The notes under the pieces are model-generated. The model did not search any database. It was not told the origin of the DNA and worked only from the letters and a program-made list of their open reading frames with translations. From an uncultured Desulfobacteraceae bacterium (lineage in GTDB: Bacteria; Desulfobacterota; Desulfobacteria; Desulfobacterales; UBA2174), in NCBI GenBank assembly GCA_937982505.1, contig CALJLV010000076.1:1-53478 (forward strand): 53,478 bases of DNA. The letters are read 5' to 3'. The number at the start of each line of letters is the position of its first letter. Position 1 is the stretch's first letter. The translations under genes and the position numbers were made by a program. Shown here piece after piece: positions 8,614 to 17,103 of this stretch.

Positions 8614-9236
8614 GAAGGATCCCCGAACAGGGACGGGTCCAGGGGCTGGTTGAGCCGCACGCCGCTGAACCGAATACGGGTAAAGGAATCGGGGCCTTCG
8701 TAAATGGTCACAGCCTCGATGACGCCCGGCCGCTCGTCCAGTTCCAGCTCGATACGCTGGATGAATCCGGCCAGGGCCCCGTCCCGGGGTGTCAGCACCA
8801 CCCGCCCGGCGGGGTCGAGCCGCGCCGCGAAGGCGGGACTGCGTTCGAAATCACCGCTGAGCCAGAGGCGCATCTCGGCCAGGATCATGTCCATGGCCTG
8901 AAGGCCGGCGCCGCGCTCAGGGGCCAGCCCGTCGCCGGCCTGGACGTAGCGTTGCACCCGTCCCTCGGCCAGCAGCAGCAGGCTGCGCACCGGGTGCCGA
9001 TACTCCCAGCGCATCCGGTCTGGCCGCTGGAAGACGAAAAGGCCTTCGGAGACCAGGGGCTGGGCGAGAATGGGCAGGTGCTTTTCCTGCACGAAGGCGG
9101 CCTGGATGCTGGTGACCCGGGCCGCGGCGGCGCGCAGGGCCTGCCAGGAGTCGGCCCAGCCCAGGAGCCCGGCCGCGGCCAGCAGCACCAGGAGGCGAGT
9201 CGCGGCGTTTATGGCGGGGGCGGCGCGTCTCAACAC
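8610..9236 (-). CDS. LolA-like periplasmic carrier protein
   Basis: 208 residues. The proposed start is GTG 9236, or TTG 9233, overlapping the 3' end of the ketoreductase gene; this gives an N-terminus with two Arg and a hydrophobic signal peptide ending WADS. No ATG is available in frame. The mature part has the LolA pattern: helix with VTSIQAAFVQEKHLP, then FVFQRPDRMRWEY and further strands (RYVQAGDG, IELELDERPGVIEAVTIYEG). Unlike housekeeping LolA, these cluster-bound versions (as in aryl-polyene clusters) probably carry the polyene product across the periplasm. The start codon is the least certain part. Confidence 0.75.
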   Translation of the reverse strand: MLRRAAPAINAATRLLVLLAAAGLLGWADSWQALRAAAARVTSIQAAFVQEKHLPILAQPLVSEGLFVFQRPDRMRWEYRHPVRSLLLLAEGRVQRYVQAGDGLAPERGAGLQAMDMILAEMRLWLSGDFERSPAFAARLDPAGRVVLTPRDGALAGFIQRIELELDERPGVIEAVTIYEGPDSFTRIRFSGVRLNQPLDPSLFGDPS

Positions 9237-9967
9237 AGCCCCCCGTTGACGGCGATGGTCTGGCCGGTGATGTAGCTGGCGTCCGGACCGCAGAGAAAGC
9301 GCACCACCCGGGCCACCTCTTCGGGCCGGCCGATGCGCGCCATGGGAATCAGGTCCTTGATTCTGGCCACCGGGGCCGAGGCGATCATGCCGGCGTCGAT
9401 CAGCCCCGGAGCCACCACGTTGACACGGATCCCCAGGCGGGCCACCTCGGCTGCCACCGTGCGGCTGGCGCCGATCAGCCCGGCCTTGGCCGCGGCGTAG
9501 TTGGCCTGGCCGCGGTTGGCCACCAGGCCGGCCACCGAGGCGATGGAGACCACGGTGCCGCGCCGCTGGCGGATCATCCGTTCCAGGACCGGTTTGGTGG
9601 TGTTGTAAAACCCGTCCAGGCTGGTGCGCAGGACCCGATCCCAGCCCTCCCGGGGCATCATCACAAAGAGGCTGTCGGCATTGACTCCGGCGTTGTTCAC
9701 CAGGGCCTCGATGCCGGCGCCGTCGGCCAGGAGGGCCTCGACGGCCGCCGCGCTGGCGTCGGCGTCGGTGACATCGAAGGGGCACAGCCGGCCGCTGCCG
9801 CCCATGGCTTCGACCATCTGGAGGGTTTCCCCGGCGCTCTGGGCGTCATTGCGGTAGTTGATGGCCACCGTATAGCCGGCCCGGGCCATTTCGAGGCAGA
9901 TGGCCCGGCCGATGCCCCGGCTGCCGCCCGTGACCAGAACGCGGCGCGGAAGGCTCGAAGGGTTCAT
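9230..9967 (-). CDS. 3-ketoacyl-ACP reductase (FabG-type SDR)
   Basis: 245 residues, the usual FabG length. The NAD(P)-binding motif is TGGSRGIG (13-20), then NNAG (91-94), catalytic Ser141/Ser144, and Tyr157/Lys161 in NYAAAK. It reduces 3-ketoacyl-ACP to 3-hydroxyacyl-ACP with NADPH. Its start overlaps the dehydratase stop by four bases and its end overlaps the LolA-like gene. It is the only ketoreductase in the cluster, and no enoyl reductase gene is present, as expected if double bonds are kept as a polyene. Confidence 0.9.
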   Translation of the reverse strand: MNPSSLPRRVLVTGGSRGIGRAICLEMARAGYTVAINYRNDAQSAGETLQMVEAMGGSGRLCPFDVTDADASAAAVEALLADGAGIEALVNNAGVNADSLFVMMPREGWDRVLRTSLDGFYNTTKPVLERMIRQRRGTVVSIASVAGLVANRGQANYAAAKAGLIGASRTVAAEVARLGIRVNVVAPGLIDAGMIASAPVARIKDLIPMARIGRPEEVARVVRFLCGPDASYITGQTIAVNGGLC

Positions 9968-10416
9968 GGCAGCACGTCCTTGGCAGCAGCGGCCTGGACC
10001 ACCTGAAGGGCGATCCGGGCCGCCAGGTGGCGGCCCCGGTGAACCGTGCCGGCGATTTCACGGTAATTTTCCAGGACGAATCCGTCTTCGACCCGGGTGA
10101 TCAGGGTGTCGCCGGGCCGCAGGGCCGCGACGAAAAAGCACGCCTCGCGGATGCCCACCAGAAAACCGAACCGGTCCCCCCCCGCCGTCCCGGCGGCCTG
10201 CCGGCTCATGCCGAGGCTCACCGCCGCGCTCTGGGCCACCAGTTCGATCATCACCAGCGGATCGATGCGATCCTGCCGGCAAAGGGGCCAGCGCTCCGAG
10301 GCGCGAGCCCGGGTCACGGCCCAGCCCGGTGCGCCGTCAACGACGGCCTCGAGCAGGCGCATCGGGCCCCGGTGCGGCAGGATGGCGTCGAGGTCCGCGA
10401 AAGGGGCAGGGGACAT
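9964..10416 (-). CDS. 3-hydroxyacyl-ACP dehydratase, hotdog fold (ApeP-like)
   Basis: 150 residues. ATG 10416 is chosen because the protein then begins just before the conserved LPHRGPMRLLE opening; the Shine-Dalgarno sequence is weak. The PHRGPMRLLEAV start, IDPLVMIELVAQSAAV helix and FLVGIREACFF strand match the small single-hotdog dehydratases of aryl-polyene clusters. It probably dehydrates 3-hydroxyacyl-ACP. It is first in the leftward arm, translationally coupled to FabG. Confidence 0.8.
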   Translation of the reverse strand: MSPAPFADLDAILPHRGPMRLLEAVVDGAPGWAVTRARASERWPLCRQDRIDPLVMIELVAQSAAVSLGMSRQAAGTAGGDRFGFLVGIREACFFVAALRPGDTLITRVEDGFVLENYREIAGTVHRGRHLAARIALQVVQAAAAKDVLP

Positions 10417-10550
10417 GGCGGGAGGCGCTTTCGACCCAAAAATAAGGATTGAAACCGGGAACCGTTGCTTTGTAGATTGCAGTATCAACCACCTCTGCAC
10501 GGCAGGTGGATGCTAATCCAAAAACAGCCTACTGTAAAGGTCGAGACCCC
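10417..10550. promoter_or_regulatory. Divergent promoter region of the acyl/polyene cluster
   Basis: This 134-base gap separates the two arms and must hold both promoters. A possible rightward promoter is TTGAAA (10449-10454), 17 bases, GTAGAT (10472-10477). A 6-bp inverted repeat CCACCT/AGGTGG lies at about 10489-10509 and could be an operator or a leader hairpin. All are weak matches. Confidence 0.35.
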
Positions 10551-10817
10551 ATGGAAGAACTGATCCGGACCCTGGCCCACAAGATCGTCGCCCTGCTCAA
10601 CCTCCAGGAGATCCCAGCGGCCCAGATCGACCCGGACGAACCGCTGGTGGGCGGCCGGCTGGGGATCGATTCCATCGATGTGCTGGAAATGGTCATGATG
10701 CTGGAGCGGGACTACGGTCTGATCATCGACAACAAGACCCTGGGGGCCGAGGTCTTCGCCACGCTGCGGGCCCTGGCCGGCTACATCGCCCGCAACGCTC
10801 CGGAAGCGGTCCAATGA
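10551..10817 (+). CDS. Acyl carrier protein (first ACP of the cluster)
   Basis: 88 residues. ATG 10551 has AAAGG about 10 bases upstream. The phosphopantetheine site is Ser41 in LGIDSIDVLEMV. Helices I-IV are recognisable, with an acidic face as usual. It carries growing acyl chains between the cluster's ketosynthases, reductase and dehydratases. The stop overlaps the ketosynthase start (ATGA). No phosphopantetheinyl transferase gene is seen in the window, so activation must come from elsewhere. Confidence 0.9.
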   Translation: MEELIRTLAHKIVALLNLQEIPAAQIDPDEPLVGGRLGIDSIDVLEMVMMLERDYGLIIDNKTLGAEVFATLRALAGYIARNAPEAVQ

Positions 10818-12925
10818 GCGCCGGTTCGGCGCCCATCGCCGGTGTGGGGATGATCAGCGCCCTGGGCGCCGACGCCGCCGACACCCTTTGGGCGCTGCGC
10901 GCCGGGACCTGCCGGCTCAATCCCCTGACCCTCTTTTGTCCCGGGAACCAGGCGCCTCTGCCGGTGGGTGAGGTCTTTCTGTCTCCGGCGCCGCCGGAGG
11001 CGCCGCCGCGAACCCACCGCCTGGCCCTGGAGGCGGCCCGACAGGCCATGGCGGGCCAGGTCGCCCCTCCGGACGCGGTGGTCATGGGGACCACCACCGG
11101 CGGCATGGCCGTCACCGAAACCCTGTTGATGGCCGGCGAAAGCCATCCGACGGCCTTTGCCCGGCATGCCCTGGCCACGGTGGCAGAGGATCTGGCCCGC
11201 CGCTTCGGATGCCGGGGGCCGGTGCTGACCGTTTCCACGGCCTGTTCGTCGGGCGCCGCGGCCATCCGCCTGGGCCTGGAGATGATCCGCCGGGGACTGG
11301 CCCGGCGGGTCCTGGCCGGCGGGGTCGATGCCCTCTGCCGCCTGACCTACTGCGGGTTCCGATCCCTCCAGCTTCTGGATCCGGCCGGTGCCCGGCCCCT
11401 GGACGCCGGCCGGCGCGGCATGTCCCTGGCCGAGGCGGCCGCCGTGCTGCTCCTGGATGCCGACAGCCCTCCCACAGCGGTGGCGGTGCGCGGCGGCGGG
11501 TTGTCCTGCGACGCCTTTCACCCCGTCCGACCCCATCCGCGGGGCGACGGCGCCCTGGCGGCCATGCAGACCGCTCTGGCCGATGCCGGGGTGGATCCGG
11601 CGGGGGTGGACTATCTGAACCTTCACGGGACAGGTACGACGGACAACGACCGGGCCGAAGCCCTGGCGGTACGGCGGCTTTTCGGGCCGCGGCTCCCCGC
11701 CCTGTCTTCCATCAAGGGCGCCATGGGCCACAGCCTGGCCGCTGCCGGGGCCTTCGAGGCCGCCACCGCGGCCCTGTGCGTGGCCCACGGCCTTCTGCCG
11801 GCCAATGCGGGCCTGACGCAGCCGGATCCGGAGCTGGCCCTCAGGCCCCTCAGGGCGCCTTCTTCCGCCCGGGTGGATACGGTTCTGTCCAACTCCTTCG
11901 GTTTCGGCGGCAACAACGCCACTCTGGTCATCGGCCGCGGGCAGGGGGCGGCCCTTTCGGCGGGGTGCCGCAGCCCCCTGCGCATCGGCGGCCTGGCGGC
12001 GGTCACCGGCGCCGGCGGCACCGAAAGAACCCTGGACCGTCTGCGGCGCCGGATTTCCTGCCGGGGGCGTATCGGCGACGCTGTCCTGTGCGCCGGGCTG
12101 GCGCCGGACCGGATTCGGCGTCTCGGGCGCCTGGCCCGCCTGGCTCTGGCTCTGGCCGAGGCGCTGGGACGCCCCGGCCCGGGCTCGGCCCCCGACGGCA
12201 TTTTTTTCGCCACGGGCATGGGGGCGCTTTCCGAGACCTGGAATTTTCTCGACGGCCTGTTTGCCTCGGGAGAGCGTCTGGCCAGTCCGACGGATTTCAT
12301 CGGTGCGGTGCACAACGGCCCGGCCGGCCAGCTCGCCTTGCATTGCGGGGCCACCGGCCCCAACATCACCGTGTCGGGCGGCGCGGCTTCCCTGGCCCAG
12401 GCCCTCATGGCCGCCGACCTTTTCACCGCCGAGGGCGCCACGGCCCTGGTGGTGGCGGCCGATGAATACCATGCCGCCCTGACCCCCCGTATCGATCCGG
12501 CCCTGGCCGCTGATCCGCTCCATCCGGACGGCGGGGCGGCCCTGTGGCTGCACCGGCGTCCGGCCGCCGGTGACCCCGTCGTCCGCCTCCTGGCTCTGGC
12601 CTGCGCCCCGGACGGCGTCGATTCGGTCCGGGTCCTGGCCGATCGCTTGTCCGGGGGCCGGCGCTACGACCTGATCCTGGGCGCCTCGCCCCAGGGAGCC
12701 GGGCCGCTGGCCCGCCTGGCCCGGTGCCTGGGCCACGATGGCGAGGTGGTGGACGGCGGCGCGCTGGTGGGGGGCTACGGGGCGGCCCCGGCGGTGGTGG
12801 CGGTCCTGGCGGCGGACCTGGTGCGCCGCCGCCGACCCCTGTTGCCCGTCACACGCCCTTGCGAGGCGGTGCTGGTGGTGGAGACCGGAGCGCACCCCTG
12901 GGCCCTGGAAGTCGTGGTGGGATGA
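10814..12925 (+). CDS. Fused beta-ketoacyl synthase / chain-length-factor-like protein
   Basis: 703 residues in two parts. Residues 1-380 are a complete ketosynthase: Cys144 (STACSS), His271 (HGTGTTDND), Lys301 and His306 (KGAMGHS), and the FGFGGNN end. Residues about 390-703 resemble the ketosynthase N-terminal half seen in chain-length factors of aryl-polyene clusters (TDFIGAVHNGPAGQLA...GPNITVSGGAAS). Here the nucleophile position reads GGA rather than TAC, so Ala524 replaces Cys. In other clusters KS and CLF are separate chains forming a heterodimer; here one chain should supply both. Four-base overlaps link it to the ACP and to the next radical SAM gene. Confidence 0.88.
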   Translation: MSAGSAPIAGVGMISALGADAADTLWALRAGTCRLNPLTLFCPGNQAPLPVGEVFLSPAPPEAPPRTHRLALEAARQAMAGQVAPPDAVVMGTTTGGMAVTETLLMAGESHPTAFARHALATVAEDLARRFGCRGPVLTVSTACSSGAAAIRLGLEMIRRGLARRVLAGGVDALCRLTYCGFRSLQLLDPAGARPLDAGRRGMSLAEAAAVLLLDADSPPTAVAVRGGGLSCDAFHPVRPHPRGDGALAAMQTALADAGVDPAGVDYLNLHGTGTTDNDRAEALAVRRLFGPRLPALSSIKGAMGHSLAAAGAFEAATAALCVAHGLLPANAGLTQPDPELALRPLRAPSSARVDTVLSNSFGFGGNNATLVIGRGQGAALSAGCRSPLRIGGLAAVTGAGGTERTLDRLRRRISCRGRIGDAVLCAGLAPDRIRRLGRLARLALALAEALGRPGPGSAPDGIFFATGMGALSETWNFLDGLFASGERLASPTDFIGAVHNGPAGQLALHCGATGPNITVSGGAASLAQALMAADLFTAEGATALVVAADEYHAALTPRIDPALAADPLHPDGGAALWLHRRPAAGDPVVRLLALACAPDGVDSVRVLADRLSGGRRYDLILGASPQGAGPLARLARCLGHDGEVVDGGALVGGYGAAPAVVAVLAADLVRRRRPLLPVTRPCEAVLVVETGAHPWALEVVVG

Positions 12926-14301
12926 AGATCCTGCTCATTTCGGCCAATCCCCTCCTATCCCCCTATCCGGTCTATCCGCTGGGCCTCGACTACCTGGCGT
13001 CGGCCCTGGAGCCGCGTCACCAGGTGGTCGTTCTGGACCTGAACGCCGCGGGCCGGAGCGCCCTGGGGCGGGCCGCGGCCGAAATTCAGCCGGACCTGGT
13101 GGGGATCTCCCTGCGCAACGTGGACACCACCGATCGGACCGACCCGCAGGGCTTCATGGCCACCTATCGGCGTCTGATGGCCGATCTGCGCCGGGCCACG
13201 CCGGCGCCCATCGTCCTGGGTGGCAGCGGCTTTTCCATCTTTCCGGGACCGATACTGGCCGATTTGGGGGCCGATTTCGGCATCGTGGGCGAAGGCGAGC
13301 GGCTCGTCTGGCTGGTGGAGGCCCTGGAAAAGGGCCGCGACCCCTCAGATCTGCCCGGCGTCGTCAGCCCCGGCGGCCTGGTGCCCGGTACGCCCCTGGA
13401 CCGCATCGGCCCCCGCCGGCCGGCCGCGGCAGCTCCCCATCTGCCCTACTATCTGGATCGTGGCGGGATGCTCAATCTCCAGACCCAGCGGGGTTGCCCC
13501 TTCGGCTGCGTCTATTGCACCTATCCGCTCATCGAAGGCCGCCGGCTGCGCCAGGTCGATCCGCGCGCCGCGGCCCGCGAGGCCCTGGACCTGCAGGCGG
13601 CCGGGGCCCGGTTCCTCTTCATCACCGATTCGAGCTTCAACGCCGACGCGCCCCACAGCCTGGCGGTGGCCGAGGCCCTGGGCCGCGCCGGGATCAAGAT
13701 TCCGTGGGGGGCCTTTTTCACCCCCGGGCCGGCGCCGGACGGCTATTTCGACCGTTTGGCGGCCGCCGGCTGCACCCATGTGGAGTTTGGCACCGATGCC
13801 CTCTGCGATCCGGTGCTGGCCGCCTACGGCAAGCCCTTCGACGCCGCCCAGGTGCTCGCCGCGCACCGGGCGGCGGTCGCCGCGGGGCTGAACGTGGCGC
13901 ATTACCTGCTTCTGGGCGGTCCGGGGGAGACCCCCGCCACCCTGGTGGAGACCCTGTCCCGAGTTGACAACCTGAGGGACAGCGTCTTATTTCTCTTCAG
14001 CGGAATGCGAATCTATCCTGATACGAAGCTGTGGCGCCGGGCCGTGGCCGAAGGACACCTCGATTCCCGGGAGGATCTGCTGACGCCGGTCTTCTATCGC
14101 AACCCGGCCATCGGCGCCGATGAAATTCAGGCCAGAATCCAGGGGGCGGCGGCCGGACGGCCCAACTGGATCCTGGGCGCCGGCGGCCCCGAGACGCCGG
14201 CTGTCCTGGCACGCATGCACCGGCATGGCTTCAGCGGGCCGCTGTGGGAGTATTTGATTCCCGCAAGAGCTCCCGCGGGTGCGCGTCGACGGCAACAATA
14301 G
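12922..14301 (+). CDS. B12-binding-type radical SAM enzyme (B)
   Basis: 459 residues; ATG overlaps the previous stop (ATGA). Residues 1-140 form a B12-binding-like domain (LLISANP, DLVGISLRNVDT, IVLGGSGFS, FGIVGEGE), again without a clear DxHxxG. The cluster motif is Cys192-x3-Cys196-x2-Cys199 (QRGCPFGCVYCTYP), then FITDSSFNAD and a C-terminal barrel (VEFGTDAL, HYLLLGGPGETP). The architecture matches enzymes such as hopanoid or B12-dependent methylating radical SAMs. It is inserted between carrier/ketosynthase and dehydratase-ACP genes, which argues that it acts on an ACP-bound or finished acyl chain. Confidence 0.85.
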   Translation: MKILLISANPLLSPYPVYPLGLDYLASALEPRHQVVVLDLNAAGRSALGRAAAEIQPDLVGISLRNVDTTDRTDPQGFMATYRRLMADLRRATPAPIVLGGSGFSIFPGPILADLGADFGIVGEGERLVWLVEALEKGRDPSDLPGVVSPGGLVPGTPLDRIGPRRPAAAAPHLPYYLDRGGMLNLQTQRGCPFGCVYCTYPLIEGRRLRQVDPRAAAREALDLQAAGARFLFITDSSFNADAPHSLAVAEALGRAGIKIPWGAFFTPGPAPDGYFDRLAAAGCTHVEFGTDALCDPVLAAYGKPFDAAQVLAAHRAAVAAGLNVAHYLLLGGPGETPATLVETLSRVDNLRDSVLFLFSGMRIYPDTKLWRRAVAEGHLDSREDLLTPVFYRNPAIGADEIQARIQGAAAGRPNWILGAGGPETPAVLARMHRHGFSGPLWEYLIPARAPAGARRRQQ

Positions 14302-14303
14302 CG

Positions 14304-14960
14304 ATGGCTTCAGACGGTTGCATGTGGTATAAAATCGATTTCTTAATGTCCGGTGAACCGGTTTGCGAGGCCGTAGTGCGCGTACCGGCCGACTCGGCCT
14401 GGTTTGACGGCCATTTTCCCGGTCGGCCGGTGTTGCCGGGTATCGCCCAACTGGCCATGGTCCAGGACCTGCTGGGGCGGGTGCTGGGCGATGGGGGGCG
14501 GATTGTCGCCCTGTCCCGGGTGCGTTTCAGACAGGCGGTGGGGCCCGGGGCCCGTCTGAAGGTGGCGACCCGGCCCCGGGGCGAGGCCCCCGGTACGGTC
14601 GCCTTTCGCATTTTGCAAGACGAGGCGCTGGTCTGCAGCGGCATCGCCGTGCTGGCGGACAAGGGGCAAGCGGCGGTTCAAGGAGAGCAAGCCATGGAAC
14701 TGGAGCAGCTCATGCGGCGTATCGCCGCCATCATGATCGATGAGATCAAGCTGGAGGACGTCACCCCCGAGACCTTCGATCCGGATCTGGATCTGGTGGA
14801 CGAGGTCGGCATCGACAGCATGGACCTGGCCACGGTGGCCCTGGTCCTGCGCGACGAATACGCCGTGCGCATCGACGAGGACGACTATCCCAAGCTGACG
14901 ACGCTGAGACGCATCGCCGCCTACATCCACGCCCGGCTGCAGGTCGCCGAACTGAACTGA
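14304..14960 (+). CDS. FabZ/FabA-like dehydratase fused to an acyl carrier protein
   Basis: 218 residues from ATG 14304, two bases after the previous stop; GTG 14244, ATG 14322 and ATG 14346 are alternatives. Residues about 12-120 are a hotdog domain with the FabZ-like motif GHFPGRPVLPG (His37). Residues 131-218 are an ACP with Ser172 in VGIDSMDLATV. The two are joined by a short linker without a stop. Inside the linker AAGGAG (14680-14685) stands 8 bases before Met131 (ATG 14694), so a free ACP might also be made. Fusion would keep the carrier beside the dehydratase. This is the cluster's second carrier. Confidence 0.82.
   Translation: MASDGCMWYKIDFLMSGEPVCEAVVRVPADSAWFDGHFPGRPVLPGIAQLAMVQDLLGRVLGDGGRIVALSRVRFRQAVGPGARLKVATRPRGEAPGTVAFRILQDEALVCSGIAVLADKGQAAVQGEQAMELEQLMRRIAAIMIDEIKLEDVTPETFDPDLDLVDEVGIDSMDLATVALVLRDEYAVRIDEDDYPKLTTLRRIAAYIHARLQVAELN
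14680..14696 (+). promoter_or_regulatory. Internal ribosome binding site inside the dehydratase-ACP gene
   Basis: AAGGAGAG lies upstream of an in-frame ATG (14694) exactly at the domain border. It is stronger than any Shine-Dalgarno at the 5' end of the gene, so separate translation of the ACP half is likely. Confidence 0.5.
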
Positions 14961-14974
14961 CCGGAGCCCGCCTG

Positions 14975-16084
14975 GTGGAGCCCTCATCCCCCTGCGTTTG
15001 CGCCCCGCGGCCATCAAGGGAATGGAAATTCGCCGAACTGCTGGCCGACGACCGGGTGCGGACCCGCTGGCAGAAGGTGCGCCGCTTCTTTTTCCTGCGT
15101 GAATCGACTTACGACATCACCAGTCGCTGCGACATCCACTGCGACGGCTGCTATTACTTCGTCGGCGACAAACAGCACACCCGGGACAACCGCGACCCGG
15201 AGGCCTGGCAGGCCCTGATGCGGCGCGAAAAGGCGCGCGGGATCACCTTCGCGGTGCTGGCCGGGGCCGAACCGTCCCTGGCCCCGGAGCTGTGCCGGAT
15301 CTGTTGTGACGCCATTCCCCTGGGGGTGGTGGCCACCAATGGATTGCGGCCCGTCGATCCGGCCATCGGCTACCGGATTCACATCTCGGTCTGGGGCAAC
15401 GACGCGACCAGCCGCCGCACGCGCCGGGCCGAGGCGATGCTCGAGCGGCAGCTGGCCAACTACCGCGACGATCCGCGGGCGGTCTTCGTCTACACCTTCA
15501 CGCGCCGCAACATCGACGAGGCCCCCGAGGTGCTCGCGACCCTGGCGCCTCACGGCGCGCGGATCACCTTCAATGTCTTTTCGGCCCCGGTGGGGTACCG
15601 GGGCGACCTGCGGCACAGCCGGACATCGTTGCGCCGCATGGGCCGGATGATGGCCGAGCTGCTCGCGGCCTATCCGCGCCAGGTGCTCTATTCGCCATAC
15701 AACATCGCGGTTCACAGTCATGACCTGGGTCTTCACGACCTGTTCGGATGCGCCTATCCGCGCCGCAATCCGTCCCGTGATCTCGGGCTGGGGCGATCTT
15801 TTCGCCAGTACCGCACCGATCTTCAATGGGACCGGCAGGCCGCCTGCTGCGTCCCGGACACCGACTGCGCCGACTGCCGCCACTACGCCGCGGGCAGCGC
15901 CGTGGTCACGGCCCGGCTTTTTCGCCATGCCACCGATCCGGACACCTTCGGCGCCTGGCTCGACTACGTGGACACCTATCTGGCCGTCTGGGTGGCCGGC
16001 TATGAGAAGGGGGAGAATCTTGTCGATCACCCGGTCGCCCCCCCGGGTCACCGGTTGGCCCCGATGGATCCCGAGATCCGATGA
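14975..16084 (+). CDS. Radical SAM enzyme, short type with Cys-rich C-terminus (C)
   Basis: 369 residues. GTG 14975 has GGAG 9 bases upstream; no in-frame ATG lies nearby before the motif. The [4Fe-4S] site is Cys52-x3-Cys56-x2-Cys59 (SRCDIHCDGCYYF), followed by VLAGAEP where other radical SAMs have a GGEP motif. There is no B12 domain. Near the C-terminus CC-x5-DC-x2-C (CCVPDTDCADC), plus a further Cys in FGCAYPR, could hold an auxiliary cluster. It is paralogous to the next protein, which shares the same layout and C-terminal motif. Its role in the acyl pathway is not known. Confidence 0.82.
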   Translation: MEPSSPCVCAPRPSREWKFAELLADDRVRTRWQKVRRFFFLRESTYDITSRCDIHCDGCYYFVGDKQHTRDNRDPEAWQALMRREKARGITFAVLAGAEPSLAPELCRICCDAIPLGVVATNGLRPVDPAIGYRIHISVWGNDATSRRTRRAEAMLERQLANYRDDPRAVFVYTFTRRNIDEAPEVLATLAPHGARITFNVFSAPVGYRGDLRHSRTSLRRMGRMMAELLAAYPRQVLYSPYNIAVHSHDLGLHDLFGCAYPRRNPSRDLGLGRSFRQYRTDLQWDRQAACCVPDTDCADCRHYAAGSAVVTARLFRHATDPDTFGAWLDYVDTYLAVWVAGYEKGENLVDHPVAPPGHRLAPMDPEIR

Positions 16085-17079
16085 AGACTGTCAGCGCCCT
16101 TCTGGATGCCGCCTGGCTGGACCGCTACCGGCGCATCAGCAAGCTCAACATCCGCAGTTCGATCTACGATGTGACCAACCGCTGCAATCTGCGCTGCAAG
16201 GGGTGCTTTTTCTTTTCCTCCGGCGAGCACGCCGCAGCGGTCGAAGAGATGGATCTGACCCGCTGGGAGGCCTTCATCGAGGCGGAAAAGGCACGGGGCG
16301 TGAACCTGGCCATCCTCATCGGCGGGGAGCCGACCCTGTGCCTGGAGCGGGTCGAGGCCTTCTACCGGCGCCTGCCCACCTTTTGCGCCACCAACGGCCT
16401 GATCCGCATCCCACGGGACCGGTTCCCGGACCTGATGGTGGGGATCTCCCTGTGGGGGGACGAGCAGGACGAGCTGGCCCTGCGGGGCCGGGACACCTTT
16501 TCCATATCCCGGCGCCATTACGAAGGGGATCGACACGCCTATTACCTGTTCACCATCACCCCGCACCAGGTCGGGCGCGCCGAGCGGGTCGTGCGCAAGA
16601 TCCGCGACGCCGGCCTCAAGGTGCACATGCAGCTGCTGTCCAACGACGAAGGGGTGGACGGTTTTTTCTGGACGCCCCAGGCCCTGGCGGATCTGCGGGC
16701 CGAGATGGACGCTTTGCTGGAGCGTTACCCGGAAACGGTGATTTCGTCCAGGTACTACCATCGCATCATTACCACCGGACGGATGCTGGGCCGCCGCTTC
16801 GGCTGGCGTGAATGCCCTTCGGTGACCGCGCCCCTGGACCGGCGCGACCCGCCGCCGCGGCGGCTGGCCAACTTCGTGCGCTGGGCCTCGGACCTCAGGA
16901 CCATGCACCGCTGCTGCACCTCCGAGACCCGGGACTGCGCCGTCTGCAAGGACGGGGCGGCCCACATGAGCTGGGTGATGGTCAACAAGCGCGCTCACCT
17001 GCATTCGACTGAGGATCTGCAGAACTGGATCGAGGTTTACGAGATGTTCGCCAAGCTCTACCAGTTCATTCCCTGGTAG
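16081..17079 (+). CDS. Radical SAM enzyme, paralogue of the preceding gene (D)
   Basis: 332 residues; ATG overlaps the previous stop by four bases. Motif Cys35-x3-Cys39-x2-Cys42 (NRCNLRCKGCFFF), then ILIGGEP, which matches the usual SAM-binding GGEP pattern. The C-terminal CC-x5-DC-x2-C (CCTSETRDCAVC) is the same spacing as in protein C, with a nearby ECPS. Direct coupling suggests that C and D work as partners or in sequence. Compared with C it keeps more of the canonical core, so C might be the diverged member of the pair (inference). Confidence 0.82.
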   Translation: MKTVSALLDAAWLDRYRRISKLNIRSSIYDVTNRCNLRCKGCFFFSSGEHAAAVEEMDLTRWEAFIEAEKARGVNLAILIGGEPTLCLERVEAFYRRLPTFCATNGLIRIPRDRFPDLMVGISLWGDEQDELALRGRDTFSISRRHYEGDRHAYYLFTITPHQVGRAERVVRKIRDAGLKVHMQLLSNDEGVDGFFWTPQALADLRAEMDALLERYPETVISSRYYHRIITTGRMLGRRFGWRECPSVTAPLDRRDPPPRRLANFVRWASDLRTMHRCCTSETRDCAVCKDGAAHMSWVMVNKRAHLHSTEDLQNWIEVYEMFAKLYQFIPW

Positions 17080-17103
17080 GCGCGTCGGGGGCCGAGGGAA
17101 GCC

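Noticed and set aside
10781..12895. A 704-residue open frame on the minus strand opposite the ketosynthase fusion
   Set aside because: It is a shadow of high-GC third-codon positions. The plus strand has all catalytic motifs, and the minus frame has low-complexity Gly/Arg/Gln and no family pattern.
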